DNA of 64,000 nt from Actinomycetota bacterium (GCA_028697145.1 JAQVFR010000006.1:26737-90736), one strand, 5' to 3'. Positions 44,211 through 53,249 are shown, counted from the first letter of the stretch. Made by a program: numbers and translations. The notes: generated by a model not told the origin, from the sequence alone.

Positions 44211-44729
44211 ATGAATATTAGGGACAGATTCGAGGACTACCGCGAACTGATAAAGTTCGCCGACCTGGACCTTGCCTCGCGCTCCATGGCTATTCTGTGG
44301 CTGGAGCTCTTCCGCGAGCGCGTGGTGCGCAACTGTTTTCCGCGCGTGGGCTCACGCAGCCTCATCGAGGACGTGACCAAGGTGATAAACTCCACTTTTC
44401 TCGAGGGCTATATCCTGGCCCGGGCCGCGGACGGCCGCGGCGCCGCGCCTGTCATCTTCTCCGATCCCGACCGCCCCGCGTCGGTGGAGATGCACCTGGA
44501 CAGGTTGCGCATCATGTACGAGGAGGAGATGGTGGGGGCAACCCCCTTTGCGGGGGAGCCGCTGGGCGTGGAGTCCATCGCGGAAGCCCTGGTGCGGGAG
44601 ATCGTGTACGGTCCCGATATGATCAGGTTGGAGGAGAGGGAACTGCTCAAGGTACACTTGACGTATGCCCTGTGGGCTGGATATATGCTGGCGCGTTTCG
44701 AGAGGAGGTTGCGCGGTGAAAGAGCTTAG
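44211..44729 (+). CDS. Unknown protein in the nuclease-ATPase operon
   Basis: Protein of 172 residues that I do not recognise. Mainly helical by composition, no cysteine motifs except single cysteines, no membrane segments. Begins 4 nt after the ATPase stop and overlaps the flavin reductase start by 14 nt, so it belongs to the same operon. RDRFEDYRELIKFADLDLASRSMAILWLELF and LKVHLTYALWAGYMLARFERRLRG are the most conserved-looking ends. Role inferred only from position. Confidence 0.65.
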   Translation: MNIRDRFEDYRELIKFADLDLASRSMAILWLELFRERVVRNCFPRVGSRSLIEDVTKVINSTFLEGYILARAADGRGAAPVIFSDPDRPASVEMHLDRLRIMYEEEMVGATPFAGEPLGVESIAEALVREIVYGPDMIRLEERELLKVHLTYALWAGYMLARFERRLRGERA

Positions 44730-45285
44730 GAGCCCCTCCACCCTCTTTCTTCCCAAGCCCGTGGTCCTGGTGAGCACGGCCCATGGCGGGCGCGACAACG
44801 TCATGACCGCGGCCTGGGTCAGCGTGGTGTGCATGGAGCCCCCGCAGGTGGCGGTCGCGGTGCGCGAGACCAGGTATACCTACGAGCTCATCCAGGCCGG
44901 GGGAGAATTCGTGGTCAACATCCCGTCGCGCGACTTGTGGCGGGCCGTCGATCTCTGCGGAGTGGTGTCGGGACGTGACCGGGACAAGTTCGACCTCGCC
45001 GGCCTCACGCGCGAGAGGGCCAGCGAGGTGGATGCTCCCCTGGTGGCCGAGTGCCCGCTCAACATCGAGTGCAGGGTGTGCGCTTCCCTGCCGCTGGGCT
45101 CGCATACCCTTTTCGTGGGCCTGGTGCTTGCCGTGCACCTGGAGGGGAAGTGCCTGGGGGAAAAAGGAAAGATACTCACGGAGGAATTCCATCCCTACGT
45201 CCTCAACCAGCGCGAGTACTGGTCGATGGGCATGAGGCTGGGAGGCTACGGGGACGCGGCGGCGGAACTCGAGGTCATCCCATGA
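44716..45285 (+). CDS. Flavin reductase family protein (DIM6/NTAB)
   Basis: Protein of 189 residues binding FMN. KPVVLVSTAHGGRDNVMTAAWVSVVCMEPPQVAVAVRETRYTYELI and GEFVVNIPSRDL are the FMN-binding blocks of the flavin reductase/DIM6 family. ECRVCASLPLGSHTLFVGLVLAVH completes the barrel. Likely an NAD(P)H:flavin oxidoreductase or a flavin-binding reductase; electron partner unknown. GTG start with AGGAGG 7 nt upstream, inside the end of the preceding gene. Its stop overlaps the next start (ATGA). Confidence 0.85.
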   Translation: MKELRSPSTLFLPKPVVLVSTAHGGRDNVMTAAWVSVVCMEPPQVAVAVRETRYTYELIQAGGEFVVNIPSRDLWRAVDLCGVVSGRDRDKFDLAGLTRERASEVDAPLVAECPLNIECRVCASLPLGSHTLFVGLVLAVHLEGKCLGEKGKILTEEFHPYVLNQREYWSMGMRLGGYGDAAAELEVIP

Positions 45286-45920
45286 GCCGCTCCGACGCAT
45301 GGAACCGCCTGCGCTTCTCCCTCCTCCACCCCGGCATCCGCTATCACCAGTGGCAGCTCAGGAGGGGCGGGGTGGAGTGCGGGCCTTACGTATGGATAGC
45401 CGCGAAACCGGACGTGGCCCTCTGCGGGGACTCCAGGTGTTCCATAGGCGACGGTACCTTCATCCCCACCGCCATCCAGATCCGCGGCAACGACAGGGGG
45501 AGGATAGAGGTGGGCAGGAACTGTTCCATCGACACCCTCGCCCGCCTCTTCGCCGCCAATGACGCCCTGCTCGAGATCGGAGACAACGTCGGTATAGGTC
45601 CATATAACATCATCAATGCCTTCGACGACTGCAGCATCGGCATGAACACCATGCTCAGCCCGTACGTCAACATCAACTGCGCCGACCATGGCATGGAGTG
45701 CGGGAAGGAGCCAATGCGCTGCCAGTACGGCACCTACGGCCCCGTGGTCATCGGGGAGGACTGCTGGATATGTTCCCACGTCGTGATCCTCAAGGGGGTG
45801 ACCATAGGGGACGGGGCGGTGGTGGCCGCCGGGTCCGTTGTCAACCAGGACATCCCGCCTTATGCCATAGCCGCCGGCGTCCCCGCGAAGGTCGTCGGCG
45901 ACCGCAGCGAACTCCGCTGA
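45282..45920 (+). CDS. Left-handed beta-helix acyltransferase
   Basis: Protein of 212 residues. Hexapeptide-repeat core: CSIGDGTFIPTAIQIRG, IGDNVGIGPYNIINAFDDCSIGMNTML, GPVVIGEDCWICSHVVILKGVTIGDGAVVAAGSVV, then DIPPYAIAAGVPAKVV. Histidine and Asp of NCADHGME provide the usual acetyl-transfer site. Acetylates a sugar or amino sugar in relatives. Start overlaps the flavin reductase stop by 4 nt. Ends 2 nt before the convergent PaaK-like gene. How it belongs with nuclease-ATPase genes is not clear. Confidence 0.8.
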   Translation: MSRSDAWNRLRFSLLHPGIRYHQWQLRRGGVECGPYVWIAAKPDVALCGDSRCSIGDGTFIPTAIQIRGNDRGRIEVGRNCSIDTLARLFAANDALLEIGDNVGIGPYNIINAFDDCSIGMNTMLSPYVNINCADHGMECGKEPMRCQYGTYGPVVIGEDCWICSHVVILKGVTIGDGAVVAAGSVVNQDIPPYAIAAGVPAKVVGDRSELR

Positions 45921-45922
45921 TC

Positions 45923-47404
45923 CTACAGGTCCCCGGGGCGCATGTCCAACACGCGGTAGGCCTTGAGGGCGACGGTGGGATCGTAGATCTCCTCCATGGG
46001 CACGAACTCCACCCTGGCCTTCATCTCCACCGCGGTGATGAGCCTGGTGACCACGTCCTTCTCCAACTGCGCCGGGTCGAAGCCCTCCATGGGGGCGAGT
46101 TTCACCACCAGCTCGTCGGCGGAATAGGGGTCCTCGAGGTCCTTCTTGGTGAAGATTATCTGGTATTCCTTCACGCCGGGGGTGTTGGCGATCTCGTCCC
46201 TGAGTATCTCCGGGTTGATGAGGGTGCCCTTGAGGTTGACCAGTTCGGAGGTGCGCGTGGCGTAGGTGCTGCCCACGGCGATGACGGAGCGCTCCACGTT
46301 GCGCCCGCAGTGTGGGCAGGTCTCGTGAGTGAGGGCGCCCAGGTCGCCGATGACGTAGCGCAGCAGTACCGTGCCGCGGCGGTTGAGGTGGGTGATGGTG
46401 AGCAGCCCGCGCTCCCCGTCGGGCAGCCGCTTCCCCGTTTCCTCGTCCACCACCTCGAAGAAATAGAGGTTGGGGGAGGGATTATGGCAGCCGCTGAAAT
46501 CGGTGCACTCGGGCATGGCCCCCTGCATCTCGGTGAATCCGTACGAGTTGGAGATGAAGGGGTCCTCGGCGCCCATGTTCATGAGGCGCCGGCGCACGTC
46601 GTCGCGCATGCCCTTGGGGCAGGCCTCCCCCAGGGCCTGGATGTGCTTGGTGGCGGAGAAGTCGCGGCCCTCCTCCTCGGCCCTCATGATCAGGCGGCGG
46701 ATGAAGCTGGCGATGCCCAGCCACACCTCTGCCTTGCCCTTCTCGATGAGGTCGATGGCGTAGTCCATGGAGCGGTGCACGGGGAACTCGGGGTAGGTCA
46801 TGCCGGTGCAGCCGTACATGCTCATGGTGCCCAGCCCCATCATCCCTATGTCCCTGGCCCGGAAGAAGCCGATGTGCGGCACCGGCCCGAGCGGGAACAG
46901 GTTTATCCCCCGCGCGTAGGGCGGGAACCCTCCCAGCTTGATGCCGCGGAAGAGCATCTGCCAGATGCCGTGGGCGTCGTGGATGGTGTTCCAGAAAGGG
47001 GTGGGGACGCCGGTGGTTGAGCCGGTGGTGTAGGTGACCTCGAAGACCCAGTCGTAGAGGGTGGGACTGGAGGGTTTGAGCTTGAAGGAGTCCGGCTCGG
47101 CCATGTAGTCCTTCTTATAGGTGAGGGGCAGCTTCTCCAGGTCGTCGATGTTCTGGATGTCGCCCGGCTCGATGCCGTTTTCGGCGAACACGCGCTTGTA
47201 GTAATCGTGGCCGTCCCATACCCATTCCATCTGGCGCTTTAGCATCTCGTCCTGCATGGCGCGGATACGGTCCTGCGACCAGAAGGAGGGATCGTCGTCC
47301 TCGGCATAGAGCGGGATGCTCTGGATGTAGCGCTGCGTGTTCTCGGGCGTCACCTGGACCTTTTCGTAGGTACCGTCCTTCCCGGGGATGTAGATAACGC
47401 TCAT
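45923..47404 (-). CDS. PaaK-like AMP-forming acyl-CoA ligase
   Basis: Adenylate-forming enzyme of 493 residues, in the phenylacetate-CoA-ligase group. Its P-loop is YTTGSTTGVPTPFWNT (near 130). NSYGFTEMQG around 282 and ERGLLTITHLNRRGTVLLRYVIGDLG are the AMP-binding blocks. CPHCGRNVERS near 400 is the family's zinc-ribbon-like loop, followed by RTSELVNLKG and C-terminal K-containing domain. Activates a carboxylic acid, probably aromatic, to its CoA ester; substrate not determined. Promoter TTGCGG-17-TAGAAT sits 80 nt upstream and overlaps a palindrome. Confidence 0.85.
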   Translation of the reverse strand: MSVIYIPGKDGTYEKVQVTPENTQRYIQSIPLYAEDDDPSFWSQDRIRAMQDEMLKRQMEWVWDGHDYYKRVFAENGIEPGDIQNIDDLEKLPLTYKKDYMAEPDSFKLKPSSPTLYDWVFEVTYTTGSTTGVPTPFWNTIHDAHGIWQMLFRGIKLGGFPPYARGINLFPLGPVPHIGFFRARDIGMMGLGTMSMYGCTGMTYPEFPVHRSMDYAIDLIEKGKAEVWLGIASFIRRLIMRAEEEGRDFSATKHIQALGEACPKGMRDDVRRRLMNMGAEDPFISNSYGFTEMQGAMPECTDFSGCHNPSPNLYFFEVVDEETGKRLPDGERGLLTITHLNRRGTVLLRYVIGDLGALTHETCPHCGRNVERSVIAVGSTYATRTSELVNLKGTLINPEILRDEIANTPGVKEYQIIFTKKDLEDPYSADELVVKLAPMEGFDPAQLEKDVVTRLITAVEMKARVEFVPMEEIYDPTVALKAYRVLDMRPGDL

Positions 47405-47481
47405 GAGTAAACCCCCTTTTCCCTTGAGTTGCTCCATCCCTGCGAGGCGGGCCCCTGGCGGGCCGCCGAATAGCCTAGACT

Positions 47482-47515
47482 TGTAGATTCTACATTTTTG
47501 CGGCTGGGTCCGCAA
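47482..47515 (-). promoter_or_regulatory. Promoter and operator of the acyl-CoA ligase
   Basis: TTGCGG, 17 nt, TAGAAT on the minus strand. The palindrome TGTAGATTCTACA (47482-47494) covers the -10. A binding protein here would block RNA polymerase. A related TAGA-A-TCTA half lies at 51657-51665. Confidence 0.55.
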
Positions 47516-47537
47516 TAACCTGACGGATAATCAGTTT

Positions 47538-49700
47538 TTACAGGGAGCGGATGAAGCCCTCCAGCAACCGCCCGGTGTTCTCTATGTGCGCGGGGTTTAT
47601 CTTATCGAAGCTGTCCTGGGGGGTGTGGTACCAGGGGTCGGTCATGTACTCCAGCCACACCACCGGGATGCCCGCGTTCTCGAAGGGCTCGTGGTCGGAA
47701 TAAGAGCCGCCAAGCAGGTAGGGGAGGGATATCCCTGTGCCCTGGGCATAGGCCATGAGCTGGTTGCAGAGGTCCATGGGGCCCACCCCCATGGTGCGGG
47801 CATAGAGCTGGCTGCCCACACCCACCATGTCCACGACGATGGCGCCGTAGAGGTTGTCCTTATCTGTCTGCGACAGGTTGTTGACGTAGTAGCGGGAGCC
47901 GAAATGGTGGAGGTCGGTGCCCTCCACGAGCCGCTCCTCTCCCCCGAAGAACACGAACTCCACGGGAAATGCGACTCGCTGTTCCGCCAGGCAGCGGGCC
48001 AGCTCCAGCACGACCACCGTGCCCGAGCCGTTGTCGTTGGCCCCCGGGCTGCCCGTTCCCATCTTGGTGTCGTAGTGGCCCCCCACCACCAGGGTCTTGC
48101 CGCCGGTTCCCGCCGCCGCGGGCCTGGCCAGGAGTGGTTCCATTCGCGCGATGACGTTGCGCGTGAAGGCCCCGTTGGGCAGCGGCACCTCCTGGATGAC
48201 GGGGTCATACCCATATCCCTCCAGGACCGCAGCCAGGTACGCGGCGGCCGCTTCCTCCCCCGCCGTGCCCTCGATACGCAGCCCGATGTTCACGCTCAGG
48301 TGCCGGAGGTGGTCCGTGGCGTTGGCGACCTCGAAGCTCTGGGTGGGATAATACAGCGGGCGTTCCACCGCGATGGGCTGGTCCGAGACGACCTCGAAAG
48401 AGGTGTCAAACCCCGTCCCGAGCGTAGCCCTGACATCCACGGTCAGGCGCGAGCGGGCTGCAAGGGTGAGAGCGAGGGTTGTCGGCTTGATCTGCGCACT
48501 GATGATATCCACCGTCAACGTCGCCTCCGTATCCCCCGGGTTCATCAGGCACAGGTACTCGTAGAACCCCGGGCGGGTGGTGCCCTCGGCCAGGTACCAT
48601 TGGGTGCCCGCCTCCTCGACCCCGCTGGAGACGTGCCCGCCGCGGCAGGAGCCGCGGTAGTTGAAGTACATGGGGCGCTCGGCCAGGAAGGGCTCGTCCG
48701 CCGAAAGTTCCAGGGAGACGTCCTTGCCCTCGCCTGCGAGCTGGTTGATGAACAGGGTGTGGCGCCTGTCGGGGTCCAGGTGCACCTTAAGGGACTGCTC
48801 CTCCCCGCCCTGGAACAGGCAGTTCAGGGTGACGTCGGTGCCATCAGCTCCGCCGCTCTCGCGCGGCGCGTAGAGGGTAAGCCATTCCTCGAAGCCCGCG
48901 CCGGTGTAGCCCTCGGCGAAGAGATATATATTGCGTGGCTGGCTCAGTCCGCTGGAGGCGTGGCCTCCCGGCCACCCCCCGTGGTAGTCGAAGTACATCA
49001 CCCGCTCGGCGCAGATGGGTGCGTCTGCTTCCACGCGGGCGCTGACGTCCCGCCCCGAGCCCACCTCGTCGTTGACGAAGACGGTGCGGCGGGAACGGGG
49101 CGGCAGGCTCACCACCACCGGCGTTACCGTGCCGTCCTCCAGGATGAGCCGGACCGTCGCCCGCACGCTAGTTTCCCGGGGGTTGGCCAGCAGCAACCAG
49201 GTCTCGAATCCCTGCCGTGTGCAGCCCTCGGCGAAATACCATACGTCGGAAAGTGCCTCGGCGCGGCTGCTGACGGTGCACCCCTTCCACGCTCCGCGGT
49301 AGGTGAAATACATGGGCCGCTCGGCGACGACGCGCTCGGACGACTCCAGGTACAGCGATATCTCCGCGTCCGTTCCCGCCAGAGCGTTGATGTCGAAGGT
49401 CACGCGCGAGCGGGGAGGCAGGGCGATCTCCTCCACCAGCGACGGTCCCTGGTTGTAAAGGATATGAAGGTCCAGGTCCGCCCAGGATTCCTGGGGATTG
49501 AAGAGGCACAGCCACTCCCGGAAGCCCGGTCCCGTGTAGCCCTCAGCGAAATACCAGGCGGTAGAGCCATCGGCGCTGGCCTCGCCGCAGGTGCCATCCC
49601 CGGCGTATGCCGTATCCTGCCATACGGGCGCAAGGCCGGCCGAAAACAAGATCGCGCCCATAGCCAGTATCATCACGAATCTGCTGGCTCGTACATTCAA
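47538..49700 (-). CDS. Secreted M28 peptidase with four N-terminal repeat domains
   Basis: Exported protein of 720 residues. Signal peptide (hydrophobic to AYA near residue 33). Residues about 45-460 hold four 105-residue repeats starting (W/Y)YFAEG.T..GF..WL.L.NP and containing AERPMYF. Each may be a beta-sandwich stalk or glycan-binding unit. The C-terminal M28 aminopeptidase domain has metal ligands in VVGGHYDT, GANDNGSG, FFGGEE, VDMVG and WYHTPQD, all present, so two-zinc catalysis is expected. TTG start 6 nt after GGAGGTGA. Likely digests peptides at the cell surface. Confidence 0.85.
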   Translation of the reverse strand: MNVRASRFVMILAMGAILFSAGLAPVWQDTAYAGDGTCGEASADGSTAWYFAEGYTGPGFREWLCLFNPQESWADLDLHILYNQGPSLVEEIALPPRSRVTFDINALAGTDAEISLYLESSERVVAERPMYFTYRGAWKGCTVSSRAEALSDVWYFAEGCTRQGFETWLLLANPRETSVRATVRLILEDGTVTPVVVSLPPRSRRTVFVNDEVGSGRDVSARVEADAPICAERVMYFDYHGGWPGGHASSGLSQPRNIYLFAEGYTGAGFEEWLTLYAPRESGGADGTDVTLNCLFQGGEEQSLKVHLDPDRRHTLFINQLAGEGKDVSLELSADEPFLAERPMYFNYRGSCRGGHVSSGVEEAGTQWYLAEGTTRPGFYEYLCLMNPGDTEATLTVDIISAQIKPTTLALTLAARSRLTVDVRATLGTGFDTSFEVVSDQPIAVERPLYYPTQSFEVANATDHLRHLSVNIGLRIEGTAGEEAAAAYLAAVLEGYGYDPVIQEVPLPNGAFTRNVIARMEPLLARPAAAGTGGKTLVVGGHYDTKMGTGSPGANDNGSGTVVVLELARCLAEQRVAFPVEFVFFGGEERLVEGTDLHHFGSRYYVNNLSQTDKDNLYGAIVVDMVGVGSQLYARTMGVGPMDLCNQLMAYAQGTGISLPYLLGGSYSDHEPFENAGIPVVWLEYMTDPWYHTPQDSFDKINPAHIENTGRLLEGFIRSL

Positions 49701-49913
49701 CCGGCCTCACCTCCGGAGCTGTTTAAGGGAGCGTCCTTTCACCTATTGTACATTCACCATTGCGGTATCGCTCCATGCGGGACTGCGATTGCGAGGGCAC
49801 GGGATCAGATGCCTTCTATATACTGTGGCGATGGCTCCAGGGCGACCTCCCGATCCGCCTTCCGTGTTCCGTCCGAAACTGGCAGCGCGTATAGAACAGC
49901 CGAGGGAGCCGGT

Positions 49914-51572
49914 TCAGCCTCCCGCTACCTCCCGCAGCGGCAGCTCCAGGACGCTCTCCCCGTCCCCGTATATCACCTGTGCTCCCTCCCCCAGTACCGG
50001 CAGCACGAAGGGGATGTTGGAACCGCTGAGGGTGAGGCGGAAACAGTGCCCCGCCGCGAGCAGGTGGTCCGTCGCCACCAGGTCCAGGGAGACCGCCGTC
50101 TCCTCCCCCGGCGTCAACCCCTCGAGGGTGGCGGTGCCGTAGGTGATGAGCAGCGGGCGCCCCCCGGAGGGCGAGACGTCGTAGAGCAGGGCGTTCAGCT
50201 GCACCCTTTCCCGCAGCGGCCTGATGCTCACGCGCAGCCTGGGTATGCCCACGAGTTCGAAGTCCTTCTTCGCCGGCGAGGTGGTAAAGGAGAAATATCC
50301 CTTCCCCGACTCCTTCTCCGGCCCCCGCACGGGGATGCCGAAGGCCTGGGGGCGTACCACCGAGGGCCCGGAGTGGGCCGGGTTGAGAAGCCTGGGTTCG
50401 AGCTTCAGCTCGCCCCGCTCCCCCTTGGGGCGGGAGCTCATCTTGAAGGAGCCGTTCTCCCTGCCCAGATAGACGCGGTGGGTCCTGACGCCCGGAGGAG
50501 GCCAATCCTCCTCCGTCTCCACCGCGCGTTTCCAGGGTTTGTAAAGGCGCACCGCGGGCTCGGAGAGGACGCCGTTCTCCTCTCCTTTGAGCCAGTAGTC
50601 GAACCAGCGGCGGGTGAGCTCCCAGATGTCCCTGCCCGCCCAGCGCGGCCCGAAACCCGGGTCCAGGCCGTGCAGGCCGTTGCCGATATAGAGCATCTTG
50701 GGCGCGGCGAGCCTGCCGTAGAACTCCATCATCTGGTTGGGCTCGAAGAGGTCGTCGTTCCAGGAGCAGACGATGAGCATGGGCTTGTCGATCCTATCCA
50801 CGTCGTAGAGGCAGGAACGCAGCCGCATGTCTCTCTCGTAATCGGCGATCTTGCCGCGTCTGAAGAGTATGGTGCCGAACCAGCGGTAGAGCACGTTGCG
50901 CGGATCGAGCCTGGTGGCCAGGGAGGCGGTGAGGAGCAGGCCCAGGCCCCAGAATATCTTGGGGGAGTTGTTGGGTGTTATGCTCTGCTTGAGCTCGGTC
51001 CAACCGCACATGGGGACCACCGTGCGCACCCGCGGGTCGCGCGCGGCGATGAGGAAGGAATGCCCTCCACCGTAGGAGATGCCGGTGACGCCCAGCGCAC
51101 CCTCCTTGAGGGGCAGGCCGCTCCTCTCCAGCAGCCAGCCTATGGCGTCCTCGAGGTCGCGCAGCTCGTGCTCGGGGTCGGCACACTGCACCTGGCCGCG
51201 GGAGGAGCCCCAGCCGCGGCAGTCGTAGGCGAGCACCACGTATCCCGCGGAGGCGAAATAGGGGGCGTAGAGGTGGCACTGCCAGCGGGAGAACATCCAG
51301 GAATGCACCATGACCAGGGCGGGGAAGGGGCCATCTCCCCGCGGCACGTAAACGGCGGCGGAAAGGCGGGTGCCGTCCCTCGCGGTGAGCTTGAACTGCT
51401 CCACGCGGAATCCCTTGCGCTTCCCCTCCATCTCCGCGACCTTGACCGCGATGCGGGGAAGGAAGGGGAGTAGCGCCGCGGCGAGCAGCAATCCATAGCC
51501 CGGTCGATTGACGAACGCGACCCTTTCATCCGGATTCTCGCTGCCCGCCGTCCGGGACGTCCTAATGGCCAT
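49914..51572 (-). CDS. CocE/NonD family hydrolase (X-Pro dipeptidyl-peptidase type)
   Basis: Alpha/beta hydrolase of 552 residues with a C-terminal jelly-roll domain (about 390-552, HRVYLG through VLELPLREV). Nucleophile GISYGGGH (near 160), acid CSWNDD (near 270) and histidine NGLHGL (near 300) form the triad; oxyanion YDCRGWGSS. An N-terminal hydrophobic segment (GLLLAAALLPFLP) may serve as a membrane anchor. Relatives act on amides or esters such as cocaine or proline peptides; substrate unknown here. ATG chosen over a GTG nine codons upstream for its ribosome site. Confidence 0.83.
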   Translation of the reverse strand: MAIRTSRTAGSENPDERVAFVNRPGYGLLLAAALLPFLPRIAVKVAEMEGKRKGFRVEQFKLTARDGTRLSAAVYVPRGDGPFPALVMVHSWMFSRWQCHLYAPYFASAGYVVLAYDCRGWGSSRGQVQCADPEHELRDLEDAIGWLLERSGLPLKEGALGVTGISYGGGHSFLIAARDPRVRTVVPMCGWTELKQSITPNNSPKIFWGLGLLLTASLATRLDPRNVLYRWFGTILFRRGKIADYERDMRLRSCLYDVDRIDKPMLIVCSWNDDLFEPNQMMEFYGRLAAPKMLYIGNGLHGLDPGFGPRWAGRDIWELTRRWFDYWLKGEENGVLSEPAVRLYKPWKRAVETEEDWPPPGVRTHRVYLGRENGSFKMSSRPKGERGELKLEPRLLNPAHSGPSVVRPQAFGIPVRGPEKESGKGYFSFTTSPAKKDFELVGIPRLRVSIRPLRERVQLNALLYDVSPSGGRPLLITYGTATLEGLTPGEETAVSLDLVATDHLLAAGHCFRLTLSGSNIPFVLPVLGEGAQVIYGDGESVLELPLREVAGG

Positions 51573-51693
51573 ATCCCTCAACCCCCTGAGGCTCTTCACC
51601 GGCTTCGGCGAGGTGCCGTGGTGTAACGTTTAGTGGGTAAATAATATCCAGTACTATAGAATCTAGACAAGGGAACTCCGGAAGGAGGACGAC

Positions 51694-51925
51694 ATGCCGG
51701 GATGGATGGGCGGCCTGCTCGAGATAGACCTGGAGATGAGGGAGGCAAGGGAGCGCGCAGAGCTACGAGGCCGCCATGGTCAGGGGACACGGCAGCTTTG
51801 CCGTGGGGCAGATGCTGGAAGAGGCGTTTCAGTGGACGTCCAGCCTGGAGGCCTCGTGCAAGGCGCTGTATCCGCACCGCCTGCCATATCCTCGAGCTCC
51901 AGAGGAGGAGGGAGGGAGATGGTGA
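51694..51925 (+). pseudogene. Small frameshifted ORF behind a strong ribosome site
   Basis: GGAAGGAGG lies 5 nt before an ATG starting MPGWMGGLLEIDLEMREARE. The frame then loses coding character, while the +1 frame continues plausibly (SYEAAMVRGHGSFAVG, QMLEEAFQWTSSLEAS) to a TGA. One shift near 51755 would give a protein of about 77 residues. Not recognised; could be a real gene with a sequencing error. It overlaps the tail of the minus-strand frame. Confidence 0.3.
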
Positions 51926-52106
51926 TGAGGCGCCTTTCCCCCGCGGCGCGCCTCTCCGCGGCCTCGCTCCGGACCGACAGGACGAGCAGGGCGGCGAAGG
52001 AGACGAGACTGCCGACCGCCGCCAGGAACCACAAGGGACCGGCGCTCTCGGCCAGGGAGGCGAGCGCGAGCCCCGCCAGGAACAGAAACGGTCTCCAACC
52101 CTTCAT
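51780..52106 (-). CDS. Small membrane protein, unknown
   Basis: Frame of 108 residues: RPFLFLAGLALASLAES and GPLWFLAAVGSLVSFAALLVLSV form two helices, followed by a charged tail. The last 35 residues are Pro/Thr-rich and overlap the plus-strand candidate, so the real end may be nearer. Weak ribosome site. Divergent from the WYL regulator genes. Low certainty. Confidence 0.4.
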   Translation of the reverse strand: MKGWRPFLFLAGLALASLAESAGPLWFLAAVGSLVSFAALLVLSVRSEAAERRAAGERRLITISLPPPLELEDMAGGADTAPCTRPPGWTSTETPLPASAPRQSCRVP

Positions 52107-52226
52107 GGCCTTATCTACCTGCCTTTCACTAGTTGCCTTACCGGGACAAATGCTACCACCGGCCAGTGACAAAACCCGCGCCGCCGGGCGGCCGGGTGAG
52201 GTCAGGCGGGTGTGGGGGGATGCCGC

Positions 52227-53249
52227 GTGAACAAGTCCGAGCGCCTCATCGACCTCATCGCCATGCTCCTGGAGGCAAGGCGCCCCGTGACCCTGGAGCG
52301 CATCCGGCGCTCCATCCCCGGGTACGGGCAGGCCACCATGCCCTCTTTCAAGCGCATGTTCGAGCGCGACAAGAGCGAGCTGCGGGAGATGGGCATCCCC
52401 ATCGTGGTGGAGCCGGTGGATGCTTTCGGGGAAGAGCTGGGATACCGCATACCCAAGGAGAAATATTACCTGCCGGAGATAGACTTCACGCCGGAGGAAA
52501 AGGTCGCTCTGCTGCTGGTGAACCGCCTTTCCTCCGGGGAGCTGACCCCCCTGTCCAGGGAGGCCGCCGCCGCCCTGCACAAGCTCAGCCCCGACCTCGG
52601 CGCCGGCAGCCGCCTCGTGCAGACGGGGTCCCGGCATTTCCGCTTCGCTCCCCAGCGCGAGCCCCTGGAATGCCTCACCGTCCTGTGGGAGGCGGCCGCC
52701 GCCCGGCGCACCGTGCGCTTCGTCTATCATTCGCTGGGCAGGGGGAAAGGGAAGGCCAGGGCGCGCGAACGCGAGCTCGATCCCTACGGCCTCTACTTCG
52801 AGCGGGGGGCCTGGTACGTTGTCGGTTACTGCCATCTGCGCAAGGAGATACGCTCCTTCCGTGTCTCCCGTATCGAGTCGGGGGTGGAGCTGGTCCGCCC
52901 CGGGGAGAACGGCCCCGACTTCGAGCGCCCGGCCGATTTCAGGCTGAAGGACTACTCGCGCATACTCCCCTGGGAGTTCGAGGAAGGGGCCGAATACGAG
53001 GCCCGCGTGCTCTTCTCCCCGCGTATCGCCTGGCAGGTGGAGAGGGACCTGGGAGACGTCTACCGTTTCGAGCCCGCCGAGGACGGGGGCGGCGTGATGC
53101 AGGTGACCGTGCGCAATGAGGACGCCTTCCTCGGCTGGGTGCTTTCCTTCGCCGAGGACGCCGAGGTCCTCTCGCCGCCGCAACTGCGGGAGAGGATAAA
53201 GGAGAGGCTTTCGTCCATGCTGGAGGAGTTGGGGGGCGGCGATGTCTGA
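52227..53249 (+). CDS. pafB: WYL-domain transcriptional regulator (PafB-like)
   Basis: Protein of 340 residues. N-terminal winged helix (SERLIDLIAMLLEARRPVTLERIRRSI) is followed by the WYL core: TVRFVYHSLGR..ARERELDPYGLYFERGAWYVVGYCHLRKEIRSFRVSRI near 180-230 (WYL appears as WYV), then a C-terminal WCX domain. It pairs with the next gene in the order known for PafBC, the mycobacterial DNA-damage activator. GTG start; the second gene overlaps it by 8 nt. PafBC activity in this organism is inferred. Confidence 0.82.
   Translation: MNKSERLIDLIAMLLEARRPVTLERIRRSIPGYGQATMPSFKRMFERDKSELREMGIPIVVEPVDAFGEELGYRIPKEKYYLPEIDFTPEEKVALLLVNRLSSGELTPLSREAAAALHKLSPDLGAGSRLVQTGSRHFRFAPQREPLECLTVLWEAAAARRTVRFVYHSLGRGKGKARARERELDPYGLYFERGAWYVVGYCHLRKEIRSFRVSRIESGVELVRPGENGPDFERPADFRLKDYSRILPWEFEEGAEYEARVLFSPRIAWQVERDLGDVYRFEPAEDGGGVMQVTVRNEDAFLGWVLSFAEDAEVLSPPQLRERIKERLSSMLEELGGGDV

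Noticed and set aside
47586..51473. Very long plus-strand open frame (about 1,295 codons) over two minus-strand genes
   Set aside because: It lies antisense to the M28 peptidase and the CocE-like hydrolase, both with complete catalytic motifs; high GC creates such shadows.
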